DNA from: Lysobacterales bacterium
GTDB lineage: Bacteria > Pseudomonadota > Gammaproteobacteria > Nevskiales > Salinisphaeraceae
NCBI GenBank assembly: GCA_002715985.1
Contig: PBAO01000015.1
Span: 4,978 to 68,977, forward strand
Reading direction: 5' to 3'
Length of the DNA: 64,000 bases
A program made the position numbers and the translations under genes. A model generated the notes under the pieces. That model saw only the letters and a list, made by a program, of their open reading frames with translations, did not search any database and was not told the DNA's origin. This document shows, one piece after another, positions 18,959-29,793 of the stretch; the first letter of the stretch is position 1, and each line of letters starts with the position of its first letter.

Positions 18959-20388
18959 ACGTCGTCCTTTGAAGCTTCAGATCCGGCGTCCGGCCGGATG
19001 CGTCCGTGTTCTTGATAGAGATAGTGGGCCAGCATGTCATGGGCGTTGTATTCGGCGTCGAGTACCGACATGAGCACGAACACACCGCCGAGCCGGCGAT
19101 GCAGGAACACGATCTCGCGCGGCGGGATCCGAAACCAGCGCGAGATGGCGGCATCCTGTACCGCCCGCGATACACGCCAGAACAGATCCGACTCGCCCCA
19201 TTTGTATTGATGATCCGTGGTGGCGAACTCCGCCGGCGGCTGTCGCATAAACGGCTCGATGATCAGCATGCCCACCCGGGCGAAGTCATCGAAGACCTGC
19301 TGCGGCGAGTCGCGGCGCAGCAGGCTGATGCCGATCGCCCCGTCGATGAGCTTCTGCTGGTCGTGCTCGAAGGCGCCGGCCACGGTGTCGTAATAGGCGC
19401 CCAGAAAACGGGGCGCGAATTCACGCGTGGCGCCGAAATCCAGCAGCACGAACTTGTCATCGTCGCCGGCCTCGTCCACGCGAATCTTGTAGTTGCCGAA
19501 ATGCGGGTCGGTCTGGACGATGCCCCAATCGAAGAATTCGAGAAAGAACAGCTCCAGCGCGGCGCCGCCCAGGCGATTGCGCCGGGGCTGTGGCAGGGCC
19601 TTCACGGCTTCGCTCTGAACATGACTGGCGGCCTCGAATGAGGTGACCAGTACGGTTTCGGTCGAATATTCGGGAAACACGTCGGGCACGACATAGCGAT
19701 CGTCGTCGGCCAGACGCTCGCCGAACTCGCGCGTCATGCGCAGCTCGCGGTCGTAATCGACCTCGCGATAGATCATCTCGCGCACTTCTTCCATGATCGC
19801 GTTGAGCTCGATGCCCTTGGGCACGAGCCGCGCCAGGCGCACGATATTGGTCAAAGTACGGATATCCGAGTCGATGGCATCAGCCAGCTGCGGATACTGG
19901 ATCTTGATACAGAGCTCGCGCCCGTCGGATTTGCGCCGTGCGCGGTGCACCTGACCGAGCGAGGCCGCCGCCAAGGGCTCCTCGTCGATCTCCAGTTCCG
20001 CCAGACGCTCGGCGCCCAGACGTTCGCGCACCACCGGGGCCAGATCGCCCCAGGCCACCGGCGGGCTGTCGTCCTGCAGGCTGCGCAGCACCTCGATGGC
20101 TTCCGGCGGCATGAAGTACTGGCCATAGACCGAGAGCATCTGGCCCACCTTCATGACGCTGCCCTTCAACTGGCCGAGCTCATCGGCCAGAAACTGGGCC
20201 TGGCGCACGTAGAACTCGCGGTTGCGGGCCTCACGATCGGATTTGCTGCGAAACAGATTGCCGAACGTATGCGTGGCGTACGACGCACCGGCCATCATCC
20301 CCATACGGGCCATCGCGGCGTTGCGATCGAACGACCCGGTCTTGAGTTTGAGCGGCTTGCGCTTGTCGCTCTTGGAGTTATTCGCCAT
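18955..20388 (-). CDS. ABC1/AarF (UbiB-like) atypical kinase family protein
   Basis: SVMKVGQMLSVYGQYFMPPEAIEVLRSLQDDSPPVAW, AAASLGQVHRA, QTDPHFGNYKI, LLDFGATREF; start at MANNSKSDKRK chosen over the upstream ORF start. Confidence 0.88.
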   Translation of the reverse strand: MANNSKSDKRKPLKLKTGSFDRNAAMARMGMMAGASYATHTFGNLFRSKSDREARNREFYVRQAQFLADELGQLKGSVMKVGQMLSVYGQYFMPPEAIEVLRSLQDDSPPVAWGDLAPVVRERLGAERLAELEIDEEPLAAASLGQVHRARRKSDGRELCIKIQYPQLADAIDSDIRTLTNIVRLARLVPKGIELNAIMEEVREMIYREVDYDRELRMTREFGERLADDDRYVVPDVFPEYSTETVLVTSFEAASHVQSEAVKALPQPRRNRLGGAALELFFLEFFDWGIVQTDPHFGNYKIRVDEAGDDDKFVLLDFGATREFAPRFLGAYYDTVAGAFEHDQQKLIDGAIGISLLRRDSPQQVFDDFARVGMLIIEPFMRQPPAEFATTDHQYKWGESDLFWRVSRAVQDAAISRWFRIPPREIVFLHRRLGGVFVLMSVLDAEYNAHDMLAHYLYQEHGRIRPDAGSEASKDDV

Positions 20389-20420
20389 GGCGTGTGCGGG
20401 CTGTCGGCATATCGACAAGT

Positions 20421-20734
20421 CTAGGGCCTGTTGCCGTTTCATGCGAGCGCCGCTTTCCTCGAGAGTCCGCAGTGTGTCCTGCAAGACGCGAGTTGCGGCT
20501 CTGGCTGTGCCACGGTCGAGACGCGCCGGCGCCAGTGCGTCCTTGTTCGGTTTTTCACGGGCGGCCGAAGTCTTCGGGACAAACGCCCTTCCATTCACAA
20601 CACGTCGGCCGTCCAGCGTCCCAGCCCACCGGCGCCGAATGACACGCCGAGCGAGCTACGCCTTGTCTGGACGCCTATAGTCAGTTTCATGGAGCGCTTG
20701 GCGCGGATTCGCATGAAACGGCAACAGGCCCTAG
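20421..20734. mobile_element. MITE-like non-autonomous element, 22-bp TIRs with CTAG flanks
   Basis: CTAGGGCCTGTTGCCGTTTCATGCGA at 20421-20446 is the exact reverse complement of 20709-20734 (TCGCATGAAACGGCAACAGGCCCTAG); no transposase ORF inside. Confidence 0.75.
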
Positions 20735-20783
20735 CCGCTCGTCCGCACAACACCGTCCGGTCGATTACGATGATGCACCCAAC

Positions 20784-20812
20784 AAAAAAGGCCCGGTCAT
20801 GGACCGGGCCTT
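20784..20812 (-). terminator. rho-independent terminator downstream of tRNA-Met
   Basis: Minus strand AAGGCCCGGTCCATGACCGGGCCTTTTTT. Confidence 0.88.
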
Positions 20813-20892
20813 CTCTCCGACAATCGGGCGATTGCCGGTGCACGTCAACCAAGCGTCGTGCGGGCCGATGAATACGATGATTCATCAGTGTC

Positions 20893-20968
20893 TGGTGGCC
20901 ATGGCTGGAATTGAACCAGCGACACCAGCATTATGAATGCTGTGCTCTAACCCCTGAGCTACATGGCC
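20893..20968 (-). tRNA. tRNA-Met (CAT), elongator-like
   Basis: Minus strand GGCCATGTAGCTCAGGGGTTAGAGCACAGCATTCATAATGCTGGTGTCGCTGGTTCAATTCCAGCCATGGCCACCA; full cloverleaf, CAT anticodon, encoded CCA. Confidence 0.95.
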
Positions 20969-21038
20969 TTGGAAAGCGCGAAATTATGTTCGCCCGAAGC
21001 TTTTTCGTCAAGGCGAATCTCGCAATTTCTGGCGGTGA

Positions 21039-22130
21039 TCAGACGTTGAAGCGAAAGTGCACGACATCGCCTTCGGCCATGATGTACTCCTTGCCTTCCA
21101 GGCGTTGCTTGCCGACTTCCTTGGCGCCTTTTTCACCGCCCAGATCAACATAGGTGTCGTAGTCGATGACCTCGGCACGAATGAAGCCGCGCTCGAAGTC
21201 CGTATGGATCACGCCAGCCGCCTGAGGCGCCGTCGAGCCGGTGCGTACGGTCCATGCACGCACTTCCTGCGGCCCGGCCGTGAAAAACGTCTGCAGGCCC
21301 AGTAGCGCATAGCCGGCACGAATCACACGGTTCAAGCCGGGCTCGGCCAGACCCAGATCCGCCAGGAATTCGTTCTTGTCGTCGCCCTCGAGCTGGGCCA
21401 GCTCGCCCTCGAGTGCGGCACAGACCGGCACGACGCGCGCATTCTGTGCCTCGGCGTGCTCGTGAATACGGTCCAGCAGCGGGTTGTCTTCAAAACCGGA
21501 TTCGTCGACATTGGCCACGAACAGGGCCGGTTTGGCCGTGATCAGGTGTAGCTCGCGGAGTGCCAGCTGCTCGTCTTCGGACAACGTCATCGCCCGAACG
21601 GGCGCGCCCGTGTCCAAGTGATCACGCACGCGCTCGAACAGTTCGACGTTGCGTTTGGCCGTCTTGTCGCCGGATTTGGCGGCCTTGGCCGCGCGTTCGG
21701 CGGCTCGCGTCACGGTCGTCAGATCCGCCAGGGCGAGCTCGGTATCGATCGTTTCGACGTCGGCAATGGGATCGACACGGCCGGCCACATGCATGACGTC
21801 ATCGTTTTCGAAACAACGCACCACATGAAGGATGGCATCGGTTTCGCGGATATTGGCGAGAAACTGATTGCCCAACCCCTCGCCCGTGGACGCCCCGGCC
21901 ACGAGACCGGCGATATCCACGAACTCGATATTCGTGGGCAGAACCTTGGCCGGCTTGACGATCGCGGCCAGCTTGTCCAGTCGTGGATCCGGCACGGGCA
22001 CCACGCCCACGTTGGGATCGATCGTGCAGAACGGATAATTCTCGGCCGGAATCTCGGCCGCCGTGAGCGCGTTGAACAACGTGGATTTGCCGACGTTCGG
22101 CAAACCGACGATACCGATCTGAAGCGCCAT
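21039..22130 (-). CDS. ychF: redox-regulated ATPase YchF
   Basis: [51 protein letters not shown]. Confidence 0.97.
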   Translation of the reverse strand: MALQIGIVGLPNVGKSTLFNALTAAEIPAENYPFCTIDPNVGVVPVPDPRLDKLAAIVKPAKVLPTNIEFVDIAGLVAGASTGEGLGNQFLANIRETDAILHVVRCFENDDVMHVAGRVDPIADVETIDTELALADLTTVTRAAERAAKAAKSGDKTAKRNVELFERVRDHLDTGAPVRAMTLSEDEQLALRELHLITAKPALFVANVDESGFEDNPLLDRIHEHAEAQNARVVPVCAALEGELAQLEGDDKNEFLADLGLAEPGLNRVIRAGYALLGLQTFFTAGPQEVRAWTVRTGSTAPQAAGVIHTDFERGFIRAEVIDYDTYVDLGGEKGAKEVGKQRLEGKEYIMAEGDVVHFRFNV

Positions 22131-22183
22131 GGTCTGACCTCTCGATGATTGCGCTGCTCGCAGCCGGCGAGCGGCGATACTGT

Positions 22184-22765
22184 TTAGAGCTTGCGCGAGT
22201 TGAGTTGTTGCGCACCGCGCATCCAGCCACTGGCCAGCGCGGTTTCCACGGCCTCGATGGCCGCATCGATGGCTTGATCTATGGCGATCGCCTCGTCACG
22301 CGACGGCTTGCCGAGCACGTGGGACAACACCCCGGCACTGTTGCCGGGGTGCCCGATACCGATACGCAGCCGACGATAGCCCGAGCCGATCACGCGATGG
22401 GTATCGCGCAGGCCATTATGGCCGCCATGGCCACCGCCGTCTTTCAGACGCGCTGTGCCGGGGCCGAGATCGAGCTCGTCATGCACGACCAGAATTTCGG
22501 CCGGCTCGATCTTGTGAAACGCGGCGAGCGGCTGGATCGCCTGCCCGCTGGCGTTCATGAACGTCATGGGCTTGAGCAGCCAGACCGTGTCGTCGCCGCG
22601 GCCGGCACGGGCCAGATCACCCTTGAATTTCTTCTCGGACGAAAAGCTGGCGCGCCAACGCTCGGCCAGCCGGTCGATGAACCAGAAACCGGCGTTGTGA
22701 CGATCGCCGGCGTGGTCGGCACCGGGATTGCCCAGTGCCACGATCGCGCGCAAGCGCTCACTCAT
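22184..22765 (-). CDS. pth: peptidyl-tRNA hydrolase
   Basis: [63 protein letters not shown]. Confidence 0.96.
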   Translation of the reverse strand: MSERLRAIVALGNPGADHAGDRHNAGFWFIDRLAERWRASFSSEKKFKGDLARAGRGDDTVWLLKPMTFMNASGQAIQPLAAFHKIEPAEILVVHDELDLGPGTARLKDGGGHGGHNGLRDTHRVIGSGYRRLRIGIGHPGNSAGVLSHVLGKPSRDEAIAIDQAIDAAIEAVETALASGWMRGAQQLNSRKL

Positions 22766-22800
22766 CGTGCGGCCCGCTCAAGCGTTGACAGGCGTGTGAC

Positions 22801-23511
22801 TTACTTGTCCTCGCCTTCGCCGTCCGCATCGCTGTCGTCGTTGCTTTCGCCGTCTTCGGCTTCGGCGTCCTCGGCAGCAGCCGCCTCGGCCTCGGCTTCT
22901 TCCTCGGCCTCGAGCTCGACCGCAGCACGCGGAATCTGAACCGTGACCACGGTCTGATCGTTCTGCTCGTCTTCGTCGCCCATCAGGTCGACGATCTGCA
23001 CGCCGGCCGGCACGACCAGATCCGACAGATGCACCGAGTCGTTCAGGTTGAGCTTGGAGCAGTCGACCTCGATGTACTCGGGCAGGTCACGCGGCAGACA
23101 TTCGATCTCGACGTCATTCATGTTGTGCGAGATCACGCCGTCTTCATCGATCACGCCCGGGGCGACCTCTTCACCGATGAAGTGCAGCGGGATGCTCATG
23201 CGCAGCGCTTCGCCGGCCACGATGCGCAGAAAATCCGCGTGTTCGATGAACGGCTTGGCCGGATGACGCTGGAGCGCACGCAGCACGGCTTCTTCGGTCT
23301 CGTCACCTTCGACGTTGATCTTGATGATGTGCGAGAAGAATGCCTCGTTGTCCAGATGATGGCTGAGGTCGTTATGGTTGAACGACACCATCTTGGGATC
23401 GCCGTTACCGCCGTAGATGATGGCCGGCACACGGCCCGTCTTGCGCAGGCGCTTGTTCTCGGCACGGCCGGTGGACTGACGTTTCTCGGCGTTGAGCTCG
23501 AAGGCTTCCAT
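22801..23511 (-). CDS. rplY: 50S ribosomal protein L25/general stress protein Ctc
   Basis: MEAFELNAEKRQSTGRAENKRLRKTGRVPAIIYGG...; acidic C-terminal tail. Confidence 0.95.
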   Translation of the reverse strand: MEAFELNAEKRQSTGRAENKRLRKTGRVPAIIYGGNGDPKMVSFNHNDLSHHLDNEAFFSHIIKINVEGDETEEAVLRALQRHPAKPFIEHADFLRIVAGEALRMSIPLHFIGEEVAPGVIDEDGVISHNMNDVEIECLPRDLPEYIEVDCSKLNLNDSVHLSDLVVPAGVQIVDLMGDEDEQNDQTVVTVQIPRAAVELEAEEEAEAEAAAAEDAEAEDGESNDDSDADGEGEDK

Positions 23512-23677
23512 AGTCTGGCTCCAGCTGGCTATGAGGCCGCCGGGAATTGCTCCGCGGCCGCGGTTTGAAGGTGTTCGTGGCTCCCGGCCTGTCGGGCCGA
23601 GGGCGTTAAAAGACCGCGTAGTATACGCGTTTGATCGGTTTTTGCACGAGCCGGAACGCTCATCGACGCCTGTCGTG

Positions 23678-24640
23678 CTAGGCGTCCTTGTACAGCGTCG
23701 ACACCGACTCTTCTGCACTCACGCGACGAATCGTCTCTGCGAGCAGGGCCGCGATGTGCAGCTGGCGGATCTTGCCGCAGGCTGCGGCATCGCCGGACAG
23801 CGGAATGGTGTCGGTGACCACCAGCTCGTCGAGGCGCGAGTTGCGGATGTTCTCGACCGCCTTGCCCGAAAGCACGGGATGCGTGACATAGGCCCGCACC
23901 TTGGTCGCGCCCTGATTCTTCAGGGCATCGGCTGCGGCACACAGCGTGCCGGCGGTATCGACCAGATCATCGACCATGATGCAGCTCTTGCCATTCACAT
24001 CGCCAATGATGTTCATGATCTTGGCTTCGTTGGCCCGCGGCCGGCGCTTGTCGATAATGGCCAGATCGGCTTCATCAAGGCGCTTGGCCAACGCACGTGC
24101 ACGCACCACACCGCCAACGTCCGGCGAGACGACGACCAGGTTATCGTCACGCTGCTTCTGGCGCCAGATATCGCCCAGCAGCACCGGCGAGGCATAGACG
24201 TTGTCCACGGGCATATCGAAAAAACCCTGGATCTGGTCGGCGTGCAGATCGACGGTCAGCACGCGATCGGTGCCGACCGTGCCGAGCAGGCTGGCAGCCA
24301 CCTTGGCCGAGATCGGCACGCGCGCGCTGCGCGGACGTCGATCCTGGCGGGCATAACCGAAATACGGAACCACGGCCGTGATGCGGCCTGCCGATGCACG
24401 ATGCAGGGCATCGATCATCATCAACAGTTCCATCAAGTTGTCGTTGGTGGGCTGACAGGTCGACTGGACCACGAACACGTCGCGCCCGCGCACGTTTTCG
24501 TCGATCTCGACCTGGCATTCGCCATCGGAGAAACAGCCCACGGTCGCCTTGCCGATCGGCAGCTTCAGATAGCCCGCAACATCACGCGCCAATGCCGGGT
24601 TGGCATTGCCGGTAAAGACCATCAATCGGGTATCCGCCAT
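23678..24640 (-). CDS. prs: ribose-phosphate pyrophosphokinase
   Basis: [66 protein letters not shown]. Confidence 0.97.
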   Translation of the reverse strand: MADTRLMVFTGNANPALARDVAGYLKLPIGKATVGCFSDGECQVEIDENVRGRDVFVVQSTCQPTNDNLMELLMMIDALHRASAGRITAVVPYFGYARQDRRPRSARVPISAKVAASLLGTVGTDRVLTVDLHADQIQGFFDMPVDNVYASPVLLGDIWRQKQRDDNLVVVSPDVGGVVRARALAKRLDEADLAIIDKRRPRANEAKIMNIIGDVNGKSCIMVDDLVDTAGTLCAAADALKNQGATKVRAYVTHPVLSGKAVENIRNSRLDELVVTDTIPLSGDAAACGKIRQLHIAALLAETIRRVSAEESVSTLYKDA

Positions 24641-24709
24641 GGGAAACTGTCGGTTGGGGAATTGGCCATGACGCTCGAGGCGCGCCTGCACTCGGGCATC
24701 AGGTTGATT

Positions 24710-24784
24710 TGGCTGGGGCGGCAGGGATCGAACCTGCGCATGACGGGATCAAAACCCGTTGCCTTACCGCTTGGCTACGCCCCA
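24710..24784 (-). tRNA. tRNA-Gln (TTG)
   Basis: Minus strand TGGGGCGTAGCCAAGCGGTAAGGCAACGGGTTTTGATCCCGTCATGCGCAGGTTCGATCCCTGCCGCCCCAGCCA; TTG anticodon, encoded CCA. Confidence 0.95.
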
Positions 24785-24894
24785 ATCCAGAGGCGCGTAT
24801 TGTCTTTGCAACGTATTCATGTGTCAATTCACCGCCGCCGGTTTTCCGCTTGCCACAACCGGCGACGCCGAGAGAACGCCCGATGCCGACCGCG

Positions 24895-25524
24895 CTAGGG
24901 CGTGTCGAGATCGAACCAGCGATCGACGACCAGCCGGATTCGGGTCTCGTCATTGTCGAGCACGATCTTTCGGGGCAGCGCGCTCGGCGCACCGATCGGT
25001 GTCGTGTAGGCCTGGTAGGACACACGCCAGCCGTCCTGGGTGATCGACTGCAGACGGCCGTCTTCCCCGACCGAGATCCGCGCATAGTCGCCCGGGGCTG
25101 GCAGACCGCGTACCCAGTAACGCAACGGGGCCAGCGGAAACGACCAGCCGAGCGTGCGCTCGACCAGCACGTCGGGCTGCCGGGTCACCAGATGCTCGCC
25201 CTTGTCGGTATCGATCGTGACCTGATCGAGCGTGCCCTGGGCCCGCATCCCGCCGGCGCCGAGCGGGCCGGCCAGCCGCACATCGAAATGCTCGCCGCGC
25301 TCGCGCCAGCTCAGATTGCCCGTCCAGCCCAACAGCTGGCCGGTGGCCACCCGGCCCTGTAGCGACCAGGTCGTGAGATCCGCCAGTTCGGCGCGATGCG
25401 CTTGCCAGGCCGTGCCGTTGGCGATGCCGGCCGCGCGCTGATCGGGCTTGGTGATGATGGCACAGCCGGGCAGAACAGCCGCCATGGCCATGAGAGTGGT
25501 CGCAACAGCGATGAATCGTTTCAT
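24895..25524 (-). CDS. lolB: outer membrane lipoprotein LolB
   Basis: LPGCAI lipobox, WSLQGRVATGQLLGWTGNLSWRERGEHFDVRLAGPLGAGG. Confidence 0.85.
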   Translation of the reverse strand: MKRFIAVATTLMAMAAVLPGCAIITKPDQRAAGIANGTAWQAHRAELADLTTWSLQGRVATGQLLGWTGNLSWRERGEHFDVRLAGPLGAGGMRAQGTLDQVTIDTDKGEHLVTRQPDVLVERTLGWSFPLAPLRYWVRGLPAPGDYARISVGEDGRLQSITQDGWRVSYQAYTTPIGAPSALPRKIVLDNDETRIRLVVDRWFDLDTP

Positions 25525-27344
25525 GGGCGATGAGCCTTCAGGGTCTGTTTCAGATCCGCGTCGTGCGGGTGGGCATCCAGCGCGTCTTGCCAGATCCGGC
25601 GCGCTGCCTGGTGATCGCCCTGCGCCCAGCGGACCGTGCCCAGATGCCGCGCGATTTCAGGGTGGCCCGCGCGTTCGTGCGCCTGCTCGAGGTGACGGCG
25701 CGCGGCCGCCAGATTGCCCTGCTTGTACTCCACCCAGCCCAGGCTATCGAGCATGGAGGCGTCGTTGGGCTGCTGCTTCAAGGCGCGACGAATCAACGTC
25801 TCGGCCCGGGCGTAATCGCTGGAATGATTGGTCAGCAGATAACCGAGCGCGTTCAGCGCCATGGCGTTGTCCGGCTCGATCGTCAATATCTGATCGAGAT
25901 CGGCCCGGGCGGCGTCGATGTCCCCCATCGACTCGTGCGCCAGCGCTCGGCCATACAGCAGAGCGGGCTTGCCCGGGCGATGCGCCAAGGCGTCGTTATA
26001 CAGCGTGAGTGCACGCGCTGCCTGCCCGGCCGACATAAGCAGCTCGGCCTTGGCCGAGAGCAGCTCGTCGGCCCTGGAAGGTGTTTGCTCGGCCAGCGTA
26101 TCCAGCGTGTTCAGGGCCGCGTCGAGTTCGCCGCTACCGGCCTGGACAACAGCCAGACGCAGACGGGCCCGGAACAGATGATCGCCGGCACCGACCTGCT
26201 CATAGCGCTGGCGCGCCACCTCGGCCGCGCCCCGCTGCTCGGCGATCCGGCCGAGATAGTAGCTCGCGGCATCGCCATGCGCGGCGTCATCGGTGAGTGT
26301 CTTGAAAACCCTGGCCGCCTTGTCCGGCTCGTGGTTGCCAAGACGCGCCAGCGCGAGCCCGAAACGGATATCGCTGTCCTTCGGGGCCAGAGAAACCGCG
26401 GTTTCAAACTCGGACAGCCCGGCCGTGGTCTTGCCGATGGACAACAGATACCGTGCCAGGCGTGCGTGATAGCTCGCTTTCTCGTCGGCCGAACCACTCA
26501 GCTCGGCCAGAGTCTGGCGTGCGCGTTCGATGTGCAGATCACGGGCTTCGATGAACGCCGCCAGCAGATGCGCATCCGCCCAGTCGGGTGCGGCGGCAAT
26601 CACCGGTTTGATCGCCTGTCGGGCCGTGGCCAGCTCGTCGTAGCCAAACGCCACCAGGGCCAGCGCGTAGCCGGCCGCGGTCTTGTTGTCCGAAGACGCC
26701 CGGATCTGTTTCGCCAGGGCGATGGCCTTTGCCGACTTCGCCGGTTTGCCCGACAACAGATCCGCGATTCTCTGATAGGCCTGACGTGTCTTGGCGATGC
26801 CCGGCCCGACGGCACGGGCGAATCGTGGCGCGAACTGGATCACGCCATCGGCATCGTCGTTGACAAAGGCAAGCTCGAGTGCGGCCTGCTGGGCTGCGAT
26901 ATCGTCGGGCTGTCGGACCGCCCAGAGCTTGACCGCGGGATAGGCCAGATCCGGCCGATCCGCGGTGATCGCTACCTTGGCCGTACGCTCGGCCAGATCG
27001 GTTGGCCCATCGACCGGCTGATCCAGACGCGCATTCAGCGCCAGCGCGGCCGCATATTGTTCCGCGGCCTCGCTCATGTTGTCGCGCGACAACGCCATCT
27101 CTGCGGCCAGCACGTGATAGGCGATCCGCGCGGCCGGCGCGTTCGCCGCCGTGGTCATCGATTCTTCGATGGCCGCCTGCCAGCCGGGGATACGTGCATC
27201 ATCAGCACGTATCGCTGCCTGGCTCGGCGTGGCCACAGAGGCGATGACCATGGCGCTGGCGAGCACCGTGGCTGTCGCCCCGAGCCGGCCGGCCATACGG
27301 CTCGGCCAATGGCCACGATTGTTTTTGTAATGCCTGATTCGCAT
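25521..27344 (-). CDS. tetratricopeptide repeat protein with signal peptide
   Basis: Repeated TPR units (e.g. DNAMALNALGYLLTNHSSDYARAETLIRRALKQQPNDASMLDSLGWVEYKQGN); signal peptide MRIRHYKNNRGHW...PSQAA; overlaps lolB by 4 bp. Confidence 0.88.
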   Translation of the reverse strand: MRIRHYKNNRGHWPSRMAGRLGATATVLASAMVIASVATPSQAAIRADDARIPGWQAAIEESMTTAANAPAARIAYHVLAAEMALSRDNMSEAAEQYAAALALNARLDQPVDGPTDLAERTAKVAITADRPDLAYPAVKLWAVRQPDDIAAQQAALELAFVNDDADGVIQFAPRFARAVGPGIAKTRQAYQRIADLLSGKPAKSAKAIALAKQIRASSDNKTAAGYALALVAFGYDELATARQAIKPVIAAAPDWADAHLLAAFIEARDLHIERARQTLAELSGSADEKASYHARLARYLLSIGKTTAGLSEFETAVSLAPKDSDIRFGLALARLGNHEPDKAARVFKTLTDDAAHGDAASYYLGRIAEQRGAAEVARQRYEQVGAGDHLFRARLRLAVVQAGSGELDAALNTLDTLAEQTPSRADELLSAKAELLMSAGQAARALTLYNDALAHRPGKPALLYGRALAHESMGDIDAARADLDQILTIEPDNAMALNALGYLLTNHSSDYARAETLIRRALKQQPNDASMLDSLGWVEYKQGNLAAARRHLEQAHERAGHPEIARHLGTVRWAQGDHQAARRIWQDALDAHPHDADLKQTLKAHRP

Positions 27345-27387
27345 CCCGATTGCCCCAGAGCTATGACGCGCACGGTAGAATACGCGC

Positions 27388-28707
27388 ATGTCGCTGCTCA
27401 CCGTGGGCCTGAATCACAATACCGCCGCCCTGTCGATTCGCGAAGCAGTGGCGTTTCCGGCCGATCAGTTTGCCAGTGCCCTGGATGATTTTCTGCGTCT
27501 GCCGCAAATCCGGGAAGGGGCGATTCTGTCGACCTGTAATCGCACCGAACTCTACGCGATCATCGACGACGAGCTGACAACAGACGACGACGCCGGCCTG
27601 CGCGCGTGGCTGGCCGCCCAGCGCGGCCTGGAGCTGGCCACGCTTCAGGATTGTTTCTATATCCACCACGGACGCGAGGTGGTGCGCCATAGTCTGTGCG
27701 TGGCCGCCGGGCTGGATTCGATGATCCTGGGCGAGCCCCAGATTCTCGGCCAGATGAAGGACGCCTATCGCACCGCCCAGGCAGCGCGCGGCACCGGCAC
27801 CCTGCTCACCCGTTTGTTCGAGCACAGCTTCACGGTCGCCAAGAGCGTGCGCAGCCAGACCGAAATCGGCGCCAGCCCGGTGTCGGTGGCCTATGCCGGT
27901 GTCTCGCTGGCCCGCCAGATCTTCACCGACGTTTCCGAATCCTGCGCGCTGATGATCGGCGCCGGCGACACCATCGAGCTGACCGCGCGCTACCTGGCCG
28001 AGATCGGCGTCTCGCGCATGATCTTTGCCAATCGCAGCCTGGACAAGGCCCAGGAACTGGCCACGCGATACCACGGCTATGCGCTGTCGCTGGCCGATGT
28101 ACCCACGCATCTGGCCGAGGCGGATCTGTTGATTGCCTCCACCGCCGCGCCCGGCCATATCGTGACTGCCGATCAGATCAAGAAAGCGCTGCGCAAGCGT
28201 CGCCGCAAACCGATATTCGCGCTCGATCTGGCCGTGCCGCGCGATATCGAGCCCCGCGCGGCAACGCTCGAGGATCTGTATCTGTACACGGTCGACGATC
28301 TGCAGAGCGTGATCGACGACAACAAGCGGTCGCGCCAGGCGGCGGCCCAGGCCGCGCATGCGATCATCGACCAGCGGATCGATGAATATCTGGAATGGGT
28401 GGATTCGCGCCAGGCCACCGCCACAATCCGCGAAATACGCGCCGACGCCGAGGCCAAGCGCGATCGGGCCGTCGCCGGTGCCCGCCGGCGCCTGGCCCGC
28501 GGCGAGGATGCCGATACGGTGATGGCCGATATGGCGCGTATCCTGACCAACAAACTCATGCACGAGCCGACGGCCACGCTTCGCAAAGCAGTCGGCGCCC
28601 GCCAACAACGCCTGCTCGGCCCGGCCCGAGAGCTGTTCGAGCTGGGCGACGAGGCCGACGACACGCCGTCTGCGCCCGGCCCGGACAACCCCCGCGAGAC
28701 CCGATGA
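27388..28707 (+). CDS. hemA: glutamyl-tRNA reductase
   Basis: [52 protein letters not shown]. Confidence 0.97.
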   Translation: MSLLTVGLNHNTAALSIREAVAFPADQFASALDDFLRLPQIREGAILSTCNRTELYAIIDDELTTDDDAGLRAWLAAQRGLELATLQDCFYIHHGREVVRHSLCVAAGLDSMILGEPQILGQMKDAYRTAQAARGTGTLLTRLFEHSFTVAKSVRSQTEIGASPVSVAYAGVSLARQIFTDVSESCALMIGAGDTIELTARYLAEIGVSRMIFANRSLDKAQELATRYHGYALSLADVPTHLAEADLLIASTAAPGHIVTADQIKKALRKRRRKPIFALDLAVPRDIEPRAATLEDLYLYTVDDLQSVIDDNKRSRQAAAQAAHAIIDQRIDEYLEWVDSRQATATIREIRADAEAKRDRAVAGARRRLARGEDADTVMADMARILTNKLMHEPTATLRKAVGARQQRLLGPARELFELGDEADDTPSAPGPDNPRETR

Positions 28708-29789
28708 AAGATTCTCTACGCGCCAAACTCGATGAACTGATCGAACGCCACGAAGACCTGGCCTATTCGATGTCGGACCCCGACGTCATCAACGATCAGG
28801 ACAAGTTCCGGCGCATGTCCCAGGAATACGCCCAGCTCGAGTCACTGGCCCAGGACTATCGGGCCTGGCGCGATCTGACCGACGAGGTCGAAGGGCTGGA
28901 AGACATGGAGAACGGCGATGATGGCGAGCTGGCCGAGATGGCCGAAGCCGAGCTGGCCGAGGCACGCCCGAAGATCGCCGCCCTCGAAGAAGCGCTGCGT
29001 CGTCATCTGATTCCCAAGGATCCCAACGACAACGCCAACCTGTATCTGGAGATCCGGGCCGGCACCGGCGGCGATGAAGCGGCTCTGTTCGCCGGCGACC
29101 TGTTGCGCATGTACACCGCGTATGCTGAAAAACAGGGCTGGCGGGTCGAGCTGCTATCGGCCTCGGCCGGCGAGCACGGCGGTTACAAGGAGGTCATCTC
29201 GCGGGTGATCGGTACCGGCGCATTCTCGCAGCTGAAGTTCGAATCCGGCGCGCATCGTGTTCAGCGCGTACCGGCCACCGAATCCCAGGGGCGCATCCAT
29301 ACCTCGGCCTGTACCGTGGCCGTGCTGCCCGAGATGGATGAAGTCTCCGAGATCAAGATCGATCCCAGCGATCTGCGTGTGGATACCTTTCGTTCGGCCG
29401 GTGCTGGCGGCCAGCACGTCAACACCACCGATTCGGCGATCCGGATCACCCACCTGCCCACGGGCGTGGTGGTCGAATGTCAGCAAGAGCGCTCCCAGCA
29501 CAAGAACCGCGCCCAGGCCATGAGCCTGCTTCAGACCAAACTGATGACCGCCGAGCAGGACAAGCAGGCCAACGAACAGGCCGCCGCGCGCAAGCGTCTG
29601 GTCGGCAGCGGAGATCGCTCCGAGCGGATTCGCACCTACAACTATCCGCAGGGGCGGGTGACCGATCACCGCATCAATCTCACCCTCTACAAGCTGGAAC
29701 AGATCGTCCAGGGTGATCTCGACGAGGTGGTGCAAGCACTGACCAGCGAGCATCAGGCCGATCTGCTGGCCGAAATGGGCGCCGCCTGA
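28704..29789 (+). CDS. prfA: peptide chain release factor 1
   Basis: [43 protein letters not shown] (GGQ motif); ATGA overlap with hemA. Confidence 0.97.
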   Translation: MKDSLRAKLDELIERHEDLAYSMSDPDVINDQDKFRRMSQEYAQLESLAQDYRAWRDLTDEVEGLEDMENGDDGELAEMAEAELAEARPKIAALEEALRRHLIPKDPNDNANLYLEIRAGTGGDEAALFAGDLLRMYTAYAEKQGWRVELLSASAGEHGGYKEVISRVIGTGAFSQLKFESGAHRVQRVPATESQGRIHTSACTVAVLPEMDEVSEIKIDPSDLRVDTFRSAGAGGQHVNTTDSAIRITHLPTGVVVECQQERSQHKNRAQAMSLLQTKLMTAEQDKQANEQAAARKRLVGSGDRSERIRTYNYPQGRVTDHRINLTLYKLEQIVQGDLDEVVQALTSEHQADLLAEMGAA

Positions 29790-29793
29790 CCCC

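Noticed and set aside
23492-24898. 468-aa plus-strand ORF
   Set aside because: Antisense to prs and runs through tRNA-Gln.
25530-27488. 652-aa plus-strand ORF
   Set aside because: Antisense to the TPR protein, which has clear repeat motifs and a signal peptide.
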